DNA from: Hymenopus coronatus
Lineage: Eukaryota > Arthropoda > Insecta > Mantodea > Hymenopodidae
Reading direction: 5' to 3'
Assembly (NCBI GenBank): GCA_030762935.1
Contig: CM060900.1
Span: forward strand, 289,300,784-289,364,783
Length of the DNA: 64,000 bases
Both the position numbers and the translations under genes were made by a program. Under the pieces are notes generated by a model. The model was given only the letters and a program-made list of their open reading frames with translations. It made no database searches and was not told where the DNA came from. Within the stretch, counting starts at the first letter, position 1. The number at the start of each line of letters is the position of its first letter. This document shows positions 20,671 through 30,976 of this stretch, in pieces.

Positions 20671-22384
20671 TTGAAAGCATTTCAAGCAAAAGTAAACACT
20701 TCTAAACATTTCTAACGTTATTCATGTGTGAACTGGACTAGAACAGAAGTAAGACTGACTTACGTGTGATAACAGAACAGATGTGGAACGCACGCATAGG
20801 CAAATATTGCGGGGTGTGCTACTCGTGGCCAAGTTTTGTAATAAATATACTGTAGTAGATATCATTGGAATGAATGATATTGTGATAAATTTAAGCAAAG
20901 GCTCGACAAAAGTTATGGGCACATATGCTAATGCAGAATGAGATTCATGTCAAAGGAAAAAACACATAGTCAAATGACACTATAAATACCGCTATCTAAG
21001 GGTTGGAGGTGAAATTATTAACAATAAGTTGTACAGAAGAGCTGGGGATTGATTAGATCAAGAATGTAGGGAGACAATAAAAATGCAAAGCAATTTCTGG
21101 TTAGATGGAGAATTAAGAGACAGAGAATCTAGGGAAGATTATGTGCAAGGCAGAATTTACGGTAATGGACTTCTTAAGCGATTGCTTCAGCCGTGTTGCT
21201 GAAGTTTCCTCAACAACTGGTTGCAAAGGAGTTTGTTTTGTGTATTCGTGTATTGCTTTGCAAGAAGGTAATTTTGAAAAGTGGACAATAATTATTTATC
21301 ACTCTTAGATAAATAAAGTTGTCAGGAATATTTTTGTATGTATGTTCTGTAGTGGTTATTGTTAAATGTGCATAGTCATTAGGAATTATTCTGATAAATA
21401 TAACCGTTTTTAATGGGCATTGCATTGCAATACAACATGATTTATAACGGCCGAGTTAAGAATAATTAAAAACGACTTTTATTCATTTTATCCTACAAAT
21501 TAAAGGAGCAATTTTATGTTAATATTTTATTACCCATAGACATCAAAAGAGCATAGAGATCATAGCGGACTCGCTACACATTCGCATACATTTGGGATAA
21601 CCTCTGAAGCAGCGCTACCTAAATGCCAATGGTGTAAAAGTTCAGTTTTTGGACCGATGATGGAATTATTCTCTGAAAATGTTTAAATGTATCAAAAGTA
21701 ATGTTATAGCGTTGAACTGTTTTTATAGGTCAAAGGCCCAATTTCGACGAAATAAATTAATATAATTCCCATTATTTTTCCGTGTGAGATGATTATCCAC
21801 CTCCACTTAATATATTTGTAATGTATTGATTTTAAAGTAAAGCATAAGAACTGTATCTGATATAACTAGATGTTCTTCACAACTGATTGTTTCCGTTATC
21901 TTATTTCTAAATCACACTTTAACCATTCTTTTCCTAACCTAAGGTCAATATCTGAAATGCAAGTTTAGCTGGAAAGTGTCCACCGTGTTATATTTAATAA
22001 TCAGTCAACTAATTTCTATGCTACCAACTTTTACTGCATTTCACTGATCGCTTTACTAAGACTCTCTCTACTATACAAATTCACCGTGCAGCCTCTTTTC
22101 CTAAAACCTCGTGAAAGCTGGTCAGCTCCGTGGGAGATGTTTAAAAGTTATAAAAATGATATTCCTCGTCCCACCAGGCAAAGGGCAGTTTTAAACTGAA
22201 AACGTACTTGAATCTTGGAAAATTGCGTGGATCTTGGAGAAGAATATTAACTAGGCTTTTTAAATGAGAATATATTATGAATAAGTTCAATGGATACAAC
22301 TTAGTCTGCGTGAAGTGCCAGACGTGTATAAGATTTGACTGAAAATGGACAAGTTACCAGCCAGTGTAAATAATATATATCTGG
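20671..22384 (+). other. Non-coding stretch
   Basis: AT-rich sequence. Small open frames of 60-75 codons lack homology or codon bias that I can recognise. No repeat structure was noticed. Confidence 0.45.
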
Positions 22385-22500
22385 TATACAACAATAATTT
22401 ATAAAATAAGTAATAAAAACAAGAATAGTTAACAGGTCTTTAGATAAGAAGTACAAAATTGTAACATATGTATAAAATACATTTAAACCCTCGGGCTGGT
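22385..22500 (-). repeat. Dispersed repeat, second copy
   Basis: The reverse complement matches 766-880, including TTGTACTTC and GTTAACTATTCTTG. Homology may extend on the upstream side toward 22,590, which copy 1 lacks because of the microsatellite. Confidence 0.55.
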
Positions 22501-23309
22501 AGCTAAACCAATAACCGCACATGGCGAAAAATGTATTTAAGAATTTACAATACTCTGAATTACACAGAGAAAGCACTGTAATATGAGGATTTGATCCTGC
22601 CCTTTTGTATTGAGCAACGGCTGCCTAAGGCACATTGAACTCAAACAGTGTGACACGTACTCGCAAAACCTTCCTCAGCTTAGAAGAATAGGTTTGCGAA
22701 ACTTATATAACTTCTAAATTTGTGTCTTCTTACAAGCCATCTATAATATATGCTAAATAGCTAAAAGCTAGATACAGAACTTTTAGGCCTGCTATGCACA
22801 CAATTACATTTCCAAATTATCATAGTGGCTGCTACATATAATACACCCAGAAGTGTGTTAAACACGCCTAAAAGCTCGGACTAATAATTTTGGTACATAT
22901 ACCAGGCAGCCGGCATTTCTTAATCTAAGAAAGCTCCAGCAAAACCCCAAATAATTATATATATTACCGAGATATGCTGAATGGCGTTCACTCATCGAAG
23001 CCAGGCGTGGTTAAGATACGTCGTGGCTGACAGCTTGAAAATATGCCTCTGACGTTGACGTCACCAACAGGAGAATGCAGGCCAATAGAAAAAAGTCCAT
23101 CCATTTATCATGTAAGTCCGAAAAATGCTCACTCCCGATATAATACGTAGCGGAGATATGTGTCGAAATAATGCATAGATCGACAAAAGTAATGCTTGTG
23201 TTATCAGCACAATCAAATACGTAAGCTAAACGGCGCCATTCCTGCTGCAGTGTTAACGAGTCACTTAACGTAGCAATGTTTATAAATGTTCACCAACCAT
23301 CCAACGTAA
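22501..23309 (+). other. Non-coding stretch
   Basis: No gene or repeat recognised. Sequence composition is less AT-rich toward 23,000-23,300. Confidence 0.45.
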
Positions 23310-23352
23310 CAGGGGCGAATGGTCATTAAGGGCCAGAGGGGCCGGGCCCCAC
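23310..23352 (+). repeat. hAT-like terminal inverted repeat
   Basis: CAGGGGCGAATGG followed by a GGCC-rich block (GGGGCCGGGCCCC) resembles the ends of TTF-type hAT transposons. The element would extend to the right, but the neighbouring 23,353-23,560 has no hAT coding sequence and no partner terminus was found. Confidence 0.4.
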
Positions 23353-23582
23353 CGACAATAGCACACAACTTATTAGCATTTTAATTATGAATGAAGAAAT
23401 AATTTATTTTATATTTTATTCAATTGTAATAATCACTGTAAGCAATAATTTATTATACGATGATTCTCAACCGTTACCCAAGCTTGCATTGCGGCATATG
23501 ACATTAATAAAGCACAGTGTGGTACATGTGACAACCGCGCCAGTCTTCTTGTCCTTTGACGGAGCCAGGAGCAGGAACTAGT

Positions 23583-23602
23583 CGCCTGAGTCTACTCGGG
23601 CG
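23583..23602 (-). terminator. 3' terminal hairpin of LINE F/H
   Basis: An inverted repeat CGCCTGAGT/ACTCGGGCG lies about 20 bases before the 3' end of the element. It is the counterpart of the hairpin at 28,937-28,956 in G, with one mispaired or G-U position. Confidence 0.55.
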
Positions 23603-23752
23603 GGAACAAATCACCACAGTATCTATCCGATTTTCTTGCCAATTTACTGCGATATAATGGGTGTAGTCAGTTGCAAGCGTGTATGTCTTTGTAATTATGC
23701 TGGGGGCTAGGTGCTTCCCTTTGTGCTGCCAGCGCGAGCTGGTTTGCCTCCC

Positions 23753-23806
23753 GAGGTGGTCACCCATCCAGGAAGGGACCGGGCCCGATGCTGCTTAACT
23801 TGGCTA
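23753..23806 (-). repeat. 5S rRNA-like block 1 in F/H 3' UTR
   Basis: On the minus strand the sequence contains AAGTTAAGCAGCATCGGGC and, further on, GGATGGGTGACC. These match the internal promoter half (A box to C box) of eukaryotic 5S rRNA. The rest of the 5S molecule is missing, so it is not an rRNA gene. Confidence 0.7.
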
Positions 23807-23915
23807 GCCGCTTGCGGGCTGTCAAGGAAAGCAGTGCCAGCTAGTGGGAAAAACTGAAAGGATGGAGGTAGAGGGTGGGGGTAAGCCAGTTGTGCAGCTG
23901 GTCGGAGAACAACTC

Positions 23916-23971
23916 GATGGTCACCCAACCGAGTTGTGACCGGTCCCAATGCTGCTTAACTTGGCGAGGAT
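23916..23971 (-). repeat. 5S rRNA-like block 2 in F/H 3' UTR
   Basis: This is a second, more diverged copy of the same block (AAGTTAAGCAGCATTGGG ... GGGTGACCATC), about 160 bases from the first. G has the same pair at the same spacing, so the duplication predates the split of F/H and G. Confidence 0.65.
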
Positions 23972-24000
23972 GAGTGTACTGAAGGGAGAAACAGCCGAAA

Positions 24001-26640
24001 CTACCATCCCAAGGCATCCTTGGGAAGCCGGTAGCTGATGCGTTTCCTGGGCAGCGTGTGGTCGTAGCGACCGAGAGTGTTCACCAGGGGATTGGGGTGG
24101 GGGGCAAGTTTAGTGTAAACTGTGCGAGCTCTTTCTCGCACAATATCCACTATGTAGGGAATTCCGGAGTGGGAATGGAGTATGTGGGATGGGAATCTAC
24201 GGTCTGCACCATATATCATCAGTACCATGTTCTGCACGGTCTGCAGCCTGCGGACGGTGGAACGAGCCACCGAACCCCAGACCTCGCAGCCGTACAGGGG
24301 CGGGATGACTGTTCGATACAGCCGTAGTTTTAGGTGTGAGGGCATAGTGGAGCGGAAGATGGGAAACAACTGCCGAAGGGCAGCGTGCCCCATCCTGACC
24401 TTCTCCCTGACATGCGGAGTGAATTTAAGGCCGCGGCCGAGGAGGACTCCGAGGTATTTGGCGGTGCGGACCCAGGGGATACGCCTCCGCTGCAACCTCA
24501 GGGACCTCTCCGGCCACCAGCGACGGACTTTAGCCAGCAGGAGAGCGAAGCTCTTCTGCAGGCTGATGGTCATCCGCCAATTTTCACTCCATCTGCCGAT
24601 GGCCTGGAAGTGTCTCTGTAGCGAGGGGGGGGGGGGGTAGCAGAAACGGGCGTTCTTGTTACGAGCCATTATGAGAACATCGTCGGCATACTGGCACGTA
24701 ACATTACTGGATTCTGTGGGGAAGTCTGACATGCAGTCGGCAAAGAGTAACGGCGACACCACTCTGCCTTTCGGCACTCCCGCCGCTATTGGTCGGACTG
24801 TGGAATGCCCCCCCTCCACCCTCACCCTGAAAGTGCGGTCCCGAAGGAATCTACTAAGCAGGTGAAGGTAGAGGGGAGGGATCTCTGGGTTCTTGAGTTT
24901 GTACAATAGTCCCTGATGCCACGTGGTGGCGAAGACCTTTTCCACGTCCAAGAATACCGCGACTGTTTTGAAGTTGTCCTGGAAGGCCAGGGCAGCCTTC
25001 TCGGCCAGTCACTGCAGTTGCAAGGTCGTGGAATGTCCAGTAAGAAAACCAAACTGATGATCCGGGAGTAGGAGTCTCTCCTCAAAGAGAGAGGTGGGCG
25101 GGGTGGGAGCAACCGCTCGAATACTTTCGAGACGATCGGGAGTAAGCTAATAGATCTGTAGCTTGACGGGAAGACTGGGTCCCTGCCGGGTTTCAGAACG
25201 CGTACCACCCTCGCCTCCTTCCAACACGTTGGAAAGTGGAGGAGGAGTAGGCATGCATTGTAAATCCGCGTCAGAGGGATTACGGCCTTTCGGGGTAGGT
25301 GCTGGAGCATAGGCGCCGTGACGCCGTCATGTCCAGGGGCTTTGTTGGTTTTTAGGTTTTTGAGTTGGGGGGCCACCTCATTCGGGGTGACTATAGGAAT
25401 ACGGATCTCTTCGTGGGGCGGTGGATGCCTTTTATAGAGGTAGTCCACCGTCGCTTCCACGAGTTCAGTAAGGTCCTCGTTCTGGGGGCCTTCATGGGGT
25501 TCGAATTGGGAACTCAGATATTGTGGCTTTATCCTGGGGCTCAAAGGAGAATCTCTCACGGGTACCATGGATGGGATGCTGGAATTGAATTTTGTCCTTC
25601 CTGAGGGACCGGACGCTCCTCCAGGGTTGCTTCTCTTCCAGGTTTACATTTGCCATTGAATGTTCCCAGGCCGCTTTGCGGTGCGCGCGAAGCAGGCGCC
25701 TTACCAGGGATTTGAACCTCTGGTACACAGCTTGAATCCTGGTATGGCGGAAGTGCTGCCATAGCTTCCGAACAATTGCCTTGGCTTTTAGCAGATGTCG
25801 GAGTTCATTTGGTATGGTTCTCGGGTTGGGTTTGTCAGATGGGATGCGGTATGTGTGCGCGCGTATCACGTTCAGGATTTGTTGGGAGAGCCGTGGCTGC
25901 CGCTTCTAGGGCGTCGATCTCATTTATCCAGTCTGGCGTTACCAGAGTAGAAACGGCCTCGGTTGTATCCACCACGACGGGGTCATGGTCGGAATCAAAC
26001 TCGTTAACTGCCGAGAGGCCTAGATGAAATGGAATGTTCTTGGTGATTATGATGTCTGCCGCGAGCCGGATGACACGTAGGCCTTCTCGGTCCGTGCGCG
26101 ACGAAGCTGGGGTTACCGCTGATGAGGCGGTAGAGCCCGCGGCCCCGGGGGTTGTTGGTGTGGCTATGCCAGTGGTCAGGTTTGGCATTGAGATCTCCTG
26201 CGATGTATACCACTGGGTGAAGGTTCATTAGGGTGGTGTAGTCCGCTTCGTGGAACCGGTGGTTAGGAGTGTCATAAGCAGTTGTCAGTAGTGTGTCGAG
26301 CCCACCAACGGCAAGCCGAATTGCACAGGCCTCCACGTGCTGCAGCGCTGGGAATTAGAAAGAAGTATGTGTAATATGGCTCTTTATGAATATAGCTGTA
26401 CCGCCACCCAGTCGGCCGACCCGATCGGACCGATGGGAGTCATAACTTGGCAGCGAGAAGTCAGTAACTGCATCCAGATGGATTTCGCAAACTATTAGGA
26501 TATCTATTCCGCAGGACTATACAAACTCAAGGACACCTGGGCGTTGGCCCTGGATACTGTTCGCGTTCACAATGGCCTCCGAACCAGTCTAGAACCATTA
26601 TTTAGTGGCACCCGGGTACCGGGTACAACAGCTCCAACGT
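24001..26640 (-). pseudogene. LINE F/H ORF2 (endonuclease-reverse transcriptase)
   Basis: Endonuclease text lies at about 26,500-25,880: YIAGDLNAKPDHWHS near 26,200, TKNIPFHLGLSAVN and FDSDHDPVVVD. The frames 25,835-26,188 and 26,004-26,336 overlap because of frameshifts. The RT runs in pieces 25,492-25,869, 24,822-25,568 and 24,001-24,951. Motifs include APGHDGVTAPMLQHLP, YRSISLLPIVSKVFERLL, MDVEKVFATTWHQG, GVPKGRVVSPLLF and a conserved CQYADDVLIMAR catalytic box. A 12-G run near 24,626 accompanies a frame disturbance. The C-terminus ends KDALGW as in G, with no RNase H. Confidence 0.8.
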
Positions 26641-26719
26641 TTGGAGGAACAGGGTGTGCTTCTGGAGGGGGGAAAGGCACTGCATTGCAACTTTTAGTTG
26701 TGTAGTACAGGCAGGACCT

Positions 26720-27078
26720 TATTTAGAGGTCACCAAACCACAGGGATAGGTCCTGAAGTTCATCCAGGTCCGCCTGTGGAAGGGCCGCTATGAAGGCCGC
26801 TGAAGTGGCCGGTGCTGCTGACGTGGCGGGGGCTGCCGGCTGGTTTGCCGCTGGAGCCCCCGCAGCCAGTGTTGTGGCGAGGGCTACCGGCGGGTTACCG
26901 CTGGAGCCTCCGATGTCAGAGTTGTGGCGGGGGCTACCGGCGGGGTTGCCGCCGGAGCCGCCGCATTTGGTAGATGCTGCGGTGCTGAGGGCGTGGCCTT
27001 GGACCTCCCAGAGGTGAAAGCCTCTGATTGGCCCGGATGGCCAGTCGCCCGGTGAGTCTTCTTTCCTTTCTTCTTCTC
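26720..27078 (-). pseudogene. LINE F/H ORF1, C-terminal part
   Basis: This Ala/Pro-rich segment (EKKKGKKTHRATGHPGQSEA, then repeated PAATPPVAPATT-like units) ends with ALPQADLDELQDLSLWFGDL. The last block aligns with the end of ORF1 in element B. It is the continuation of the zinc-knuckle ORF1 at 28,991-30,086, separated from it by G. Confidence 0.65.
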
Positions 27079-28539
27079 GTGGAAGCGACGGTAGACTACC
27101 TCTATGAGGAGCCCCCGCCGCCCCATGAGGAGATCCGCATTCCTATAGTCACCCCGAAAGAGGTGGCTTCCCAACTCAACCACCTAAAACCTAACAAAGC
27201 CCCTGGACATGACGGCGTTACGGCGCCTATGCTCCAGCACCTACCCAGAAAGGCCGTAATCCACCTGACGCGGATTTACAATGCATGCCTGCACCTACGT
27301 CACTTTCCAACGTGTTGGAAGGAGGCGCGGGTGGTATGCATTTTGAAACCCGGCAAGGACCCGGTCTTCCCGTCAAGCTACAGATCTATTAGCTTACTTC
27401 CGATCGTCTCGAAAGTATTCGAGCGGTTACTCCTACCTCGCCTCACCCCTCTCTTCGAAGAGAGACTCCTACTCCCGGATCATCAGTTTGGTTTCCGTAC
27501 TGGACATTCCACAACCCTGCAGTTGCTGCGACTGGCTGAGAAGGCTGCCCTGGGCTTCCAGGACAACTTCAAAACAGTCGCGGTGCTCTTGGACGTGGAA
27601 AAGGCCTTCGCCACCACGTGGCATCAGGGACTTTTGTACAAGCTCAAGAACGCAGAAATTCCTCCCCCCTACCTTCACCTGCTTAGTAGCTTCCTTCGGG
27701 ACCGCACTTTCAGGGTGAGGGTGGAGGGGAGGCATTCCACAGTCAGACCCATAGCGGCGGGAGTGCCGGAAGGCAGCGTGCTGTCGCCGTTACTCTTTGC
27801 TGCCTACATGTCCGACTTCCCCACAGAACCCAGTACAGTTACGTGCCAGTATGCCGACGATGTCCTCATAATGGCGCGTAACAAGAACGACCGATATTGC
27901 TTCCCCCCGCTACAGAGACAGCTCCAGGCCATAGGCAGATGGAGTGAACAGTGGCGGATGGCCATCAGCCCGCAGAAGAGCTCAGCTCTACTGCTGGCTA
28001 AAGTCCGTGGCTGGCGACCGGAGAGGTCGCTGAGGTTGCGGCGGCGGCGGATCCCCTGGGTCCGCTCCGCCAAATACCTCGGAGTCCTCCTCGACCGCGG
28101 CCTTACTTTCACTCCACATGTCAGGGAGAAGGTCGGCTTGGGACACGCTGCCCTGCGGCAGTTGTTTCCCATCTTCCGCTCCACCATGCCTACACACCTT
28201 AAACTGCGGCTGTACCGCGCAGTCATCCCGCCCCTGATGCTGTACGGCTGTGAGGTCTGGGGTTCGGTGGCTCGTTCCACCATCCGCAGGCTGCAGGCCG
28301 TGCAGAACAGGGCATTGAGGATGATATACGGCACAGACCGCAGATTCCCGTCCCACATTCTCCATTCCCACTCCGGAATCCCCTACATAGTGGACGTTGT
28401 GCGAGAAAGAGCTCGCACAATATACACTAAACTTGCTCCCCACCCAAATCCCCAGGTGAACACTCTCGGTCTTTACGACCACACGCTACCAAGGAGACGC
28501 GTAAGCTACCGCCTTCCCAAGGACGCCTTGGGATGGTAG
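27079..28539 (+). CDS. LINE G reverse transcriptase, open frame
   Basis: The open frame spans 27,028-28,539 (503 codons), but the first 17 codons are ORF1 antisense sequence of F/H, so only 27,079 onward is element G. RT blocks appear in order: APGHDGVTAPMLQHLPRK, YRSISLLPIVSKVFERLL, FRTGHSTTLQLL, LLDVEKAFATTWHQG, GVPEGSVLSPLLF and CQYADDVLIMAR with both Asp residues intact. KYLGVLLDRGLTFTPHV, a thumb region and HSGIPYIVDVV follow, ending KDALGW. It would synthesise cDNA from element RNA at a nicked target. Lacking ORF1, the endonuclease and a promoter, it cannot move alone. Start codon use is unknown. Confidence 0.8.
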   Translation: MEATVDYLYEEPPPPHEEIRIPIVTPKEVASQLNHLKPNKAPGHDGVTAPMLQHLPRKAVIHLTRIYNACLHLRHFPTCWKEARVVCILKPGKDPVFPSSYRSISLLPIVSKVFERLLLPRLTPLFEERLLLPDHQFGFRTGHSTTLQLLRLAEKAALGFQDNFKTVAVLLDVEKAFATTWHQGLLYKLKNAEIPPPYLHLLSSFLRDRTFRVRVEGRHSTVRPIAAGVPEGSVLSPLLFAAYMSDFPTEPSTVTCQYADDVLIMARNKNDRYCFPPLQRQLQAIGRWSEQWRMAISPQKSSALLLAKVRGWRPERSLRLRRRRIPWVRSAKYLGVLLDRGLTFTPHVREKVGLGHAALRQLFPIFRSTMPTHLKLRLYRAVIPPLMLYGCEVWGSVARSTIRRLQAVQNRALRMIYGTDRRFPSHILHSHSGIPYIVDVVRERARTIYTKLAPHPNPQVNTLGLYDHTLPRRRVSYRLPKDALGW

Positions 28540-28569
28540 TTTTCCGGCCGCCTCTCCCTTTATTGTCTA

Positions 28570-28618
28570 CCCGCCAAGTTAAGCAGCATCGGGCATGGTC
28601 ACGACTCGGACGGGTGAC
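28570..28618 (+). repeat. 5S rRNA-like block 1 in G 3' UTR
   Basis: The block reads AAGTTAAGCAGCATCGGGC, a 13-base spacer, then CGGACGGGTGACC. It matches the Pol III internal control region of 5S rRNA in order and spacing. Confidence 0.75.
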
Positions 28619-28732
28619 CATCCAGTCGTACTCCGACCAGATCTGCAACACTGGCTTCCCCCACCCCGTACCTATATCCCTTCATGTCTCCCCGCTAGCC
28701 GGCACTGCTCTCCTTGACAGCCCGCAAGCGGC

Positions 28733-28786
28733 TGGCCAAGGTAAGCAGCATCGGGCCTGGTCCCTCGCTGGGTGGGTGGCCACTCG
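28733..28786 (+). repeat. 5S rRNA-like block 2 in G 3' UTR
   Basis: This is a diverged repeat of block 1 (GGTAAGCAGCATCGGGCC ... GGGTGGGTGGCC). It corresponds to block 1 of F/H by position from the 3' end. Confidence 0.65.
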
Positions 28787-28936
28787 GATAGGTAAGCCAG
28801 CCCGCGCCGGCTGCACAGAGGGAACACCCTGCCCAATTACTTTGACATGACAAAAACGCTTGCATATGACTACATCTACTATATCACACGGGTAAATCCG
28901 CAAGAAAAGCGGATAGGTACCGTGGTGATTTGCCCC

Positions 28937-28956
28937 CGCCCGAGTACACTCGGGCG
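28937..28956 (+). terminator. 3' terminal hairpin of LINE G
   Basis: A perfect inverted repeat, CGCCCGAGT-AC-ACTCGGGCG, lies about 20 bases before the element end. It is likely a 3' recognition structure for the RT. Confidence 0.6.
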
Positions 28957-28990
28957 ACTAGTTCCTGCTCCTGGCTCCTGGACTTGTTTT

Positions 28991-30086
28991 TCACAGAAGT
29001 CCGGCGTGGGCCCTCTGTTGAAGGCGACGTGGTGGCTTTCTCCATCGATAAAGGCGGACGATTGGGGGGGGACCTCCATTGAAGACGGAGCTGGGGGGTG
29101 GCACTGTCTCAGCAGTGACTGCGGGGTTCGGAGTTACTGCTGCCTCTGCGGCGCGCAACGTTTCCTCAGCGCGGGCAAGTGTCGACGCGAAGGACACCTC
29201 AGGGTGCACATTAGCTGGCTCCTGGGGGCCTCCACGGCGGCCCTTAACGATGCGCTTCCGCACCTTGCAGCATTTGTAGATGCCCACATGTGCCTCATTA
29301 CAGTTCGCACAATGGCGGTCTTCATAGGCATTTGTGCAGTCCTTCAGCATATGGGCCCCAGCACACCGCCGGCATGCGAGCTTGCGCTCGCACACACTAC
29401 TTGAGTGATTAAAGCCCATGCACCTATGGCACTGCAGAGGTCCTTCTTTGCCGTTTTATCTCTCGATACTCACAACGGTGAAGATGAGCCGACGGACAGC
29501 GTCTATCGGCCGAACTGACTGGGTGCGTTCTTTTGGTACCACGGCATTGGCACCCTGTCGGGCCATTGGCTGTTGCCACCGTCTTACTAGGACGTGCCAC
29601 GGAGATGGGGGTAATACGGTACTCGTCCTGTAGGGCTGCCTTGACATCTTCAGGGGTACAGTCGGAGTCAAGGCCACGTATTATCCTACGCTCCACGTAG
29701 GGCCGCTGCAGCGAGTAACTGTAGAACGGGATTTGTTCATCCCGCAATACAGCCTTCGCCGCCTCGAAGTCCCTTTCCGAGTAGGTGGAGATGGACTTTC
29801 TTCGACTTCCGCCGGGCCTCAAAGGGGCTCCTGAGTTTCGTCGCCAGTTCTTCATAACCACGACGTTGTTTCGGAAAGCGTTAGCAACTATAGGCGGGAT
29901 TTTGCGCCCCCCTCTGGTTGCTGGTTGATTATCTCCCTGTGGTGGAGAGGTTAGGGTGGGGGAAGGACGCCCACTTCTGCGGCCACCTGCGTGGAGCGTT
30001 ATCCAGGGCCCGTCAGGTTCGAGGTTAGTGTCGGAGTCGGACATTGGGATAGTATATGGACTGGTGGGGTCAATTTCCACCGCCAC
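28991..30086 (-). pseudogene. LINE F/H ORF1, N-terminal part with PRE_C2HC and knuckles
   Basis: ORF1 opens at 30,086 (MAVEIDPTSPYTIPMSDS). A PRE_C2HC-type region (FYSYSLQRPYVERRIIRGLD, about residues 120-150) is followed by a frameshift near 29,440-29,500. Three zinc knuckles then follow: a first with CMGFNHSSSVC, a second CRRCAGAHMLKDC and a third CANCNEAHVGIYKCC. This is the canonical Jockey ORF1 order. An 8-G run lies at about 29,066 near a further frame loss. The frame is cut at about 28,985 by the 3' end of G. It would form RNA-protein particles. Confidence 0.75.
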
Positions 30087-30305
30087 AGGGCGGTATGCCG
30101 AAGATGGCTTTCGCCTATTGCTGTCGCCCGTTGACGATGACCTGCTTCGCTTTCACGAAGGTTCGGCCGTCTCAGGGGAGGTATTGGTAATGGTGCTGGG
30201 TTTTTGCTCGTCAGGCCAAAAGAAACACAAGAAATTTAAGAAATTTCGAAAAAGATTTTGGGAGTGGGGGCTGACTTCCAAGATATCAGACTCTGTTCTG
30301 CGATA

Positions 30306-30587
30306 GGGAACACACTTCAGCTCGTGCAGCAGATAGAGAAAGTCCGTTTCGCTTAAGGTCCCTGTGGGACTTTGAAAGGGAACACACTTAACTCGTGCAG
30401 CAGATAGAGAAAGTCCGTTTCGTTTAGGTCCCTGTGGGACTTTGCAAACACTTCAGTTCATACGGCAGATAGGGAAAGTCCGTTTCAGTTTACGTCCCCG
30501 TGGGACTTCGAAAAAAAGAACACAGGCTTCAGTTTGTACATGTACGGAAAATCTGTGTTGGTAAAGGCCCTCGTGTGGCTTCAAAAG
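30306..30587 (-). repeat. Four tandem ~70-bp units in the F/H 5' UTR
   Basis: Units start near 30,306, 30,378, 30,446 and 30,520. Each contains a form of CAGATAGAGAAAGTCCGTTT and GTCCCTGTGGGACTT. The two units nearest ORF1 are almost identical and the outer ones decay. They lie directly upstream of ORF1 in the element orientation. They also form small GTCCC/GGGAC hairpins. A promoter role is inferred from position. Confidence 0.75.
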
Positions 30588-30959
30588 AGGCCTAACCCCA
30601 AATATTGAAACCATGTCTGGTACGGCTCTATAGAAAAGTAACCTCGGGGCTGTGAACGAAGTTTCATTATGAAACAACGTCAAATGAGAAACTGATAAGT
30701 GTGTCTGTTCGGTTCGGGCTGTGTCCAAACTATTTAAATGAAATCAGTGTTTTGGTGAAGAAGTAAATGGTGAGTTTTACTCAGTATCCAGCAACCCAAT
30801 CCACAGGAAAGGCGTCGATGAGGATACACCCCGCCCTAAGAACGAAGTTAACAAAGACGTCCATGCTGTCGCCAGCCTACAGTGGGAGTGGAAATCAACA
30901 TAAGGTACGTGATGATCGGATTCCTTATAAGTTCCTATCACCCCTCGGAGATTTCACTC
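30588..30959 (+). other. Non-coding stretch
   Basis: This lies between the 5' end of F/H and the first recognisable Gag sequence of element I. Open frames here do not match the ORF1 start seen in elements A, C and K. Nothing identifiable. Confidence 0.45.
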
Positions 30960-30976
30960 CCGATCCCGCCCAAACA

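Larger units (their letters stand above)
27079..28980 (+). mobile_element. Jockey-type LINE G, 5'-truncated
   Basis: Homology to F/H begins abruptly inside the RT (VEATVDYLYEE) and continues to the 3' end of the element at GGCTCC near 28,976. This is the standard pattern of a 5'-truncated LINE insertion. It lies in ORF1 of F/H on the opposite strand and so forms a large inverted repeat with F (about 1.9-kb arms). The RT frame is fully open, making it the least damaged Jockey-type copy here and probably the younger one. Confidence 0.75.
28540..28980 (+). other. LINE G 3' UTR
   Basis: This carries two 5S-like blocks (described separately) and the terminal hairpin. It is homologous to the F/H 3' UTR through to GACTAGTTCCTGCTCCTGG. 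No poly(A) tail is present. Confidence 0.7.
23561..30587 (-). mobile_element. Jockey-type LINE F/H, split by LINE G
   Basis: Two minus-strand blocks read as one element. H (30,587-28,981) gives the 5' UTR and ORF1 N-terminal two thirds; F (27,078-23,561) gives the ORF1 C-terminus, ORF2 and 3' UTR. Between them sits G, a 5'-truncated member of the same family on the opposite strand. Without G the element is about 5.1 kb. ORF2 has no RNase H. The 3' UTR carries two 5S-like blocks and ends in a perfect-looking hairpin at 23,583-23,602. The joining of F and H is inferred from continuity of ORF1; a clear target duplication around G was not seen. Confidence 0.7.

Noticed and set aside
27469..28482. 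Minus-strand frames of 88-184 codons opposite LINE G RT
   Set aside because: Antisense shadows of a GC-rich coding frame; the plus-strand RT explains the sequence.
28570..28786. 5S rRNA genes
   Set aside because: Only the internal promoter half of 5S is present, twice, inside a LINE 3' UTR; the 5' and 3' stem halves are missing.
30306..30587. CRISPR-like array
   Set aside because: The units are contiguous tandem repeats without unique spacers, in a eukaryotic LINE leader.
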